This document shows, one piece after another, positions 4,354 to 6,989 of a DNA stretch of 6,989 nucleotides. The DNA is taken from contig CAIQHW010000556.1 in NCBI GenBank assembly GCA_903871715.1, positions 1 to 6,989 on the forward strand, written 5' to 3'. Under the pieces are notes generated by a model. The model did no database searches. It was given only the letters and a program-made list of their open reading frames with translations, and was not told the origin of the DNA. The stretch is from an uncultured bacterium (GTDB lineage Bacteria; Bacteroidota; Bacteroidia; Chitinophagales; CAIODY01). Each line of letters opens with the position of its first letter. Position 1 is the first letter of the stretch. The position numbers and the translations under genes are program-made.

Positions 4354-5508
4354 ATGAAATCTTCCAAAAACATATGGTTAATGGTATGGCTGTTGCTTTG
4401 CAGCCATACCATTTTTTCTCAATCACTTGTTCGCTTCAATCGAACTTACCCTTATATCAGCGGAGGTGGTTCAAGGGTGGCAACATCTGTTTTACTAAAA
4501 GATTCTTTTGTCTACTTATTAAGTGGAGGGAATGCGTTCAATAAAAGCAACGCACTATATTTCTCAAAACATAATTTTAAAGGCGATACTATTTTACAAA
4601 AAGTATATCGAACTGATTCAATAAGTTATTATATTGGGCTTAATAGTGCTGCAATTTTTCAAAATAACTCATCAATTATTGCAGTTGGGGGCTATGTAAC
4701 AAACATTAATCATAGCGACGCTTTGATAGTAAAGTTCAAATTAAATGGAGATACCACTTGGAAAAAGACCTATGGTGATACTGCTCACTTTGAAAATTTA
4801 GAATCTTGTATTAGTTTAGTAAATAAGGATATTGTAGCTGTTGGTGAATTTTCAACCCCTTCAGGCTATTCACAATATTATCTCGTTAAATTCGATAGCA
4901 GTGGTCATTTAAAATGGGCTAAAAATTGGGGTACAAATAATGATGAAGGATTGTACTCGGTAGATGTCATGAATGATGGCAGTTTATTTTTGGGAGGTTA
5001 TTCAGGTTATTGGGATACCAACAACAACAAATATATCTATTACAGCACTTTGCAAAAAACTGATAGTATCGGAACTGTTATCTGGCAAAAAACATGGGGT
5101 GGAATTGCAGGTGATAATGGAGGTGCTATTTTAAAAATCTTACCAAATGGAAATCTTATTGTTTTATCGGCTTATGATACACTCATTTCTTCAAATGATG
5201 TAAAATATACTATACAATTAATGGAAATGGATAAAAATGGAACGATTAAATGGAAAAACTATCATCATGGTAAAGTACCAAAAACAATTGAAACCATATT
5301 TCCACAGCCAAATGGTGATATTATTGGTATTGGTTCATCTATTGATAGTTCTACCCACAATCAAACAGGCTGCATGATGAAATTAGATAGTACTGGTACA
5401 GAAAAATGGTTTCGCCCGATTTACCATAACCCACTAACCTTTGCCTATTTCTATGCAGGTGCAGTAGCAAGCAGATGGCAGCATTTTTGCCGCAGGCAGT
5501 GCCGATGA
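4354..5508 (+). CDS. Secreted repeat protein, 5' part of a frameshifted T9SS-sorted gene
   Basis: From ATG 4354 the product has a clear signal peptide: MKSSKN, then hydrophobic IWLMVWLLLC, then SHTIFSQ with likely cleavage around SQ. An in-frame ATG at 4261 would put 31 polar residues before it, which would spoil export, so 4354 is preferred. The mature part repeats a motif of the form D-x-x-G-x-x-x-W-x-K-x-W/Y-G (LNGDTTWKKTYG, DSSGHLKWAKNWG, DSIGTVIWQKTWG, DKNGTIKWKN, DSTGTEKWF), each followed by a strand ending in DGSLFLGG- or NGDIIGIG-type turns. This is the beta-propeller-like layout of Bacteroidota secreted repeat proteins. No catalytic motif was seen. After AGAVAS the frame goes wrong (RWQHFCRRQCR, stop 5506-5508), while the expected continuation DGSIFAAGSADD lies in the next frame. 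Function unknown; a surface role is inferred from the sorting domain. Confidence 0.82.
   Translation: MKSSKNIWLMVWLLLCSHTIFSQSLVRFNRTYPYISGGGSRVATSVLLKDSFVYLLSGGNAFNKSNALYFSKHNFKGDTILQKVYRTDSISYYIGLNSAAIFQNNSSIIAVGGYVTNINHSDALIVKFKLNGDTTWKKTYGDTAHFENLESCISLVNKDIVAVGEFSTPSGYSQYYLVKFDSSGHLKWAKNWGTNNDEGLYSVDVMNDGSLFLGGYSGYWDTNNNKYIYYSTLQKTDSIGTVIWQKTWGGIAGDNGGAILKILPNGNLIVLSAYDTLISSNDVKYTIQLMEMDKNGTIKWKNYHHGKVPKTIETIFPQPNGDIIGIGSSIDSSTHNQTGCMMKLDSTGTEKWFRPIYHNPLTFAYFYAGAVASRWQHFCRRQCR
4380..4417 (+). terminator. Terminator-like hairpin inside the signal-peptide codons
   Basis: AATGGTATGGCTG (4380-4392) is the exact reverse complement of CAGCCATACCATT (4401-4413). The loop is the eight bases TTGCTTTG, and the descending arm merges into TTTTTT (4412-4417). 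The structure lies 26 bases into the coding sequence, about 120 bases after the predicted transcription start, and the T run is on the + side only. It resembles an intrinsic terminator or attenuator, but could also be a translation-slowing hairpin or chance. The structure is certain; the role is not. Confidence 0.4.
5468..5476 (+). other. One-base frameshift in the T9SS protein gene
   Basis: Reading GCA AGC (5467-5472), skipping A5473 and resuming GAT GGC AGC ATT restores a seamless protein (AVAS-DGSIFAAGSADD) that fits the internal repeat pattern. The downstream frame is open only from 5468, so the shift must lie between there and 5508. The site sits in the GCA-rich run GCAGTAGCAAGCAGATGGCAGC, not in a homopolymer. 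A real mutation and a sequence error are both possible. Confidence 0.88.
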
Positions 5509-5848
5509 TTTCAGCACCCCAGCCAAGCAACAAATGTGGTTAGTCCACACCGATAGTTTTGGTTGTGTAGTTGGCGGCTGCGAAAGTGTAGGAATAAATG
5601 AAATATCAAATGCTAACAACCAACTAATTATTTATCCCAACCCAACCAACTCGTCCTTAACTATTGCCAGCCATCAAACTTTGGCATCTATCACCGTTTA
5701 TGATATGGTGGGCAAAGAAATGTTGCATGTAGTTATCCATAAAAATATAGCCAACATCAATATAGCAGCTTATGCCAATGGCTTGTATTTTATGAAAGCA
5801 GTTGATGAAAACGGAGAGGTGTTTACCCAAAAAATGGTAAAAGAATAA
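5474..5848 (+). CDS. 3' part of the frameshifted gene, with T9SS C-terminal sorting domain
   Basis: This frame carries the rest of the secreted protein begun at 4354. It completes the last repeat (DGSIFAAGSADD, then QQMWLVHTDSFGC), passes through the linker GCVVGGCESVGINEI that often precedes sorting domains, and ends in a type A T9SS C-terminal domain of about 75 residues. Diagnostic features of that domain are NQLIIYPNPTNSSLTI (YPNP codons 5633-5644), ITVYDMVGKEM, the strand INIAAYANGLYFMKAV and the end FTQKMVKE. Such domains direct outer-membrane translocation by the type IX system and are removed or swapped for an anchor. A shorter start at ATG 5534 exists but has no promoter or signal peptide, so it is not an independent gene. 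With the shift in place the exported protein would lose its sorting signal. Confidence 0.88.
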   Translation, partial: DGSIFAAGSADDFSTPAKQQMWLVHTDSFGCVVGGCESVGINEISNANNQLIIYPNPTNSSLTIASHQTLASITVYDMVGKEMLHVVIHKNIANINIAAYANGLYFMKAVDENGEVFTQKMVKE

Positions 5849-5863
5849 AGCAAGCATCCACAC

Positions 5864-5894
5864 TTTGTTGTTGTTTTATATTGCGCTAAATTTG
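5864..5894 (+). promoter_or_regulatory. Consensus promoter for lipA
   Basis: TTTG (5864-5867), 19 bases, TAAATTTG (5887-5894): exact match in both elements and in spacing to the Bacteroidota housekeeping promoter. The predicted transcription start is near 5899, giving a short leader of roughly 20 bases to ATG 5918. lipA is thus independent of the broken gene upstream. Confidence 0.8.
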
Positions 5895-5917
5895 CAGTTT
5901 CATTTTTATACCACATC

Positions 5918-6799
5918 ATGAGCGAAGAAAATATTGCCTCCTCTCCTATCCGAAAAAACAAACCCGATTGGCTACGAGTAAAGCTGCCCATTGGGGCTAA
6001 TTATTTGCATGTGCGCAATTTGGTCGACAAAAATAAACTACACACCATTTGCGAAAGCGGCAACTGCCCAAACATGGGCGAATGCTGGGGTGCAGGCACA
6101 GCCACGTTTATGATTTTGGGCAATATTTGCACCCGAAGCTGTGGCTTTTGCAATGTGCTTACAGGCAGACCAACCGAGTTGGATTGGGACGAACCCAATC
6201 GTGTGGCGCAAGCCATTAATTTGATGAAAGTGAAACATGCGGTGATTACATCGGTAAACCGCGATGAGCTGCAAGATGGCGGCGCCAGCATTTGGGCAGC
6301 CACCATAAATGCGGTAAGAGCATTAAATCCAACCACTACTTTAGAAACTTTAATTCCCGATTTTATGGGCAAACAAAGCAGCTTGGATTTGGTGATAAAA
6401 GCCCACCCCGAAGTGGTTTCGCACAATATTGAAACCGTAGAAAGATTAACCAAAGCAGTGAGAGTGCAAGCCAAATATCAACGCAGCTTAGAAGTGATAA
6501 AATATTTAAAAGCCGGTGGCATGCGCACCAAATCGGGGCTGATGCTGGGTTTGGGCGAAACCCGAGATGAAATTATTGCCACCATTAAAGATTTAAAAGC
6601 GCACGATTGCGATGTGCTTACCATTGGGCAATATCTGCAACCCACTGCTAAACACTTGCCTGTGGCTGATTTTGTACATCCAACCCAATTTGCCGAGTAT
6701 AAACAAATAGCGTTTGAAGTAGGTTTTAAATGTGTAGAAAGTGGACCGTTGGTGCGCTCATCTTATCACTCGGAAAAACATTTGGTGGATAATATTTAA
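5918..6799 (+). CDS. lipA: Lipoyl synthase (radical SAM)
   Basis: A 293-residue cytoplasmic radical-SAM enzyme that inserts two sulfurs into protein-bound octanoyl groups to make lipoate for 2-oxoacid dehydrogenases and the glycine cleavage system. Both iron-sulfur clusters are encoded. The auxiliary cluster is CESGNCPNMGEC (C45, C50, C56), and the radical-SAM cluster is CTRSCGFC (C71, C75, C78). The closing RSSYHSE (280-286) supplies the conserved Ser that binds the auxiliary cluster. Other family hallmarks are TSVNRDEL, SHNIETVERL, KSGLMLGLGET and LTIGQYLQPT. Length is normal and nothing is missing. ATG 5918 follows the promoter closely. It lies 69 bases after the T9SS gene. No lipB is present in the window, and no convincing terminator follows. 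Confidence 0.97.
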   Translation: MSEENIASSPIRKNKPDWLRVKLPIGANYLHVRNLVDKNKLHTICESGNCPNMGECWGAGTATFMILGNICTRSCGFCNVLTGRPTELDWDEPNRVAQAINLMKVKHAVITSVNRDELQDGGASIWAATINAVRALNPTTTLETLIPDFMGKQSSLDLVIKAHPEVVSHNIETVERLTKAVRVQAKYQRSLEVIKYLKAGGMRTKSGLMLGLGETRDEIIATIKDLKAHDCDVLTIGQYLQPTAKHLPVADFVHPTQFAEYKQIAFEVGFKCVESGPLVRSSYHSEKHLVDNI

Positions 6800-6853
6800 G
6801 CAGGTGATGCAACCTTTTGTATGCTTTATGCGTCTTAAACAAAGAAGATGTTT

Positions 6854-6861
6854 TAATTTTG
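6854..6861 (+). promoter_or_regulatory. Candidate -7 box for the last gene
   Basis: TAATTTTG matches TAnnTTTG exactly, 34 bases before ATG 6896. No TTG or TTTG lies at the expected 17-23-base distance upstream; the nearest TTTG (6816-6819) is 34 bases away. The leader that follows is almost pure A/T, a common pre-start context in Bacteroidota. Moderate to low confidence. The rest of 6800-6895 shows nothing recognisable. Confidence 0.4.
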
Positions 6862-6895
6862 CTGTCTTAATTTTTTATTTTTTAAAAATAATTTT

Positions 6896-6989
6896 ATGAA
6901 AAGTATTGGTTTAAAGCTGTTGTTCGTTGCCTTAATTCTTTCAGGTTTTACATGGGTTTCAGAAAATCCATTTGCAGAAAAAAATGAAA
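6896..6989 (+). CDS. Start of an exported protein, cut by the window end
   Basis: ATG 6896 opens a frame that stays open to the window edge (31 codons). The product begins MKSIGLKLLFVALILSGFTW and continues VSENPFAEKNE: a basic N-terminus, a hydrophobic core of about 14 residues (LKLLFVALILSGFTW) and a polar follow-on, as in a signal peptide or N-terminal anchor. There is no lipobox Cys, so it is not an obvious lipoprotein. The A/T-rich leader and the -7-like box support a genuine start. The family cannot be told from this fragment. Confidence 0.65.
   Translation, partial: MKSIGLKLLFVALILSGFTWVSENPFAEKNE

Noticed and set aside
6001..6474. 157-codon open frame on the - strand
   Set aside because: Lies wholly antisense to lipA, which has every expected catalytic motif. 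The antisense product shows no recognisable domain and has no promoter.

Overview
The window is an AT-rich piece of a Bacteroidota chromosome, probably from the Chitinophagaceae or a nearby family. The evidence is threefold. Three genes have textbook Bacteroidota promoters (TTTG or TTG, 19-20 bases, TAnnTTTG). No start codon has a clear Shine-Dalgarno sequence. One secreted protein ends in a type IX secretion (T9SS) sorting domain. The family-level placement is inference from protein style and was not tested by search. All convincing genes lie on the + strand.

Layout. Positions 1-325 hold the 3' end of a LysM protein whose frame is broken close to the window edge. Positions 386-1270 encode a class III extradiol dioxygenase of the DODA/YgiD family with a TTG start. 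Positions 1350-2108 encode a geranylgeranylglyceryl-phosphate synthase-type (PcrB/GGGPS) prenyltransferase, transcribed from a promoter that leaves almost no leader. Positions 2154-3769 form a tight three-gene unit with its own consensus promoter: a DUF6364-like antitoxin, a PIN-domain (VapC-like) toxin, and the ribosome-assembly GTPase RsgA, which overlaps the toxin stop by four bases. The toxin has Tyr where PIN nucleases carry their first catalytic Asp.

Positions 3770-4260 hold no gene. They contain a perfect 24-base palindrome, a hairpin terminator with a competing alternative fold, and four tandem 63-bp repeats whose units fold into hairpins and alternate in type (A-B-A-B). Positions 4354-5848 encode a secreted repeat protein with a signal peptide and a T9SS C-terminal domain, split by a one-base frameshift near 5473. 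A 13-bp perfect hairpin followed by a T run sits inside its signal-peptide codons. Positions 5918-6799 encode lipoyl synthase LipA from a consensus promoter. At 6896 a further exported protein begins and runs off the window.

Taken together this is mostly ordinary housekeeping (isoprenoid-ether lipid precursor, 30S maturation, lipoate) with a small accessory toxin-antitoxin insertion and a surface protein. The parts most worth a second look are the toxin-antitoxin/RsgA coupling with an apparently disarmed toxin, the 63-bp array, and the terminator-like hairpin within the signal peptide. Several anomalies each come down to one or two bases, so draft-sequence error must be excluded before reading biology into them.
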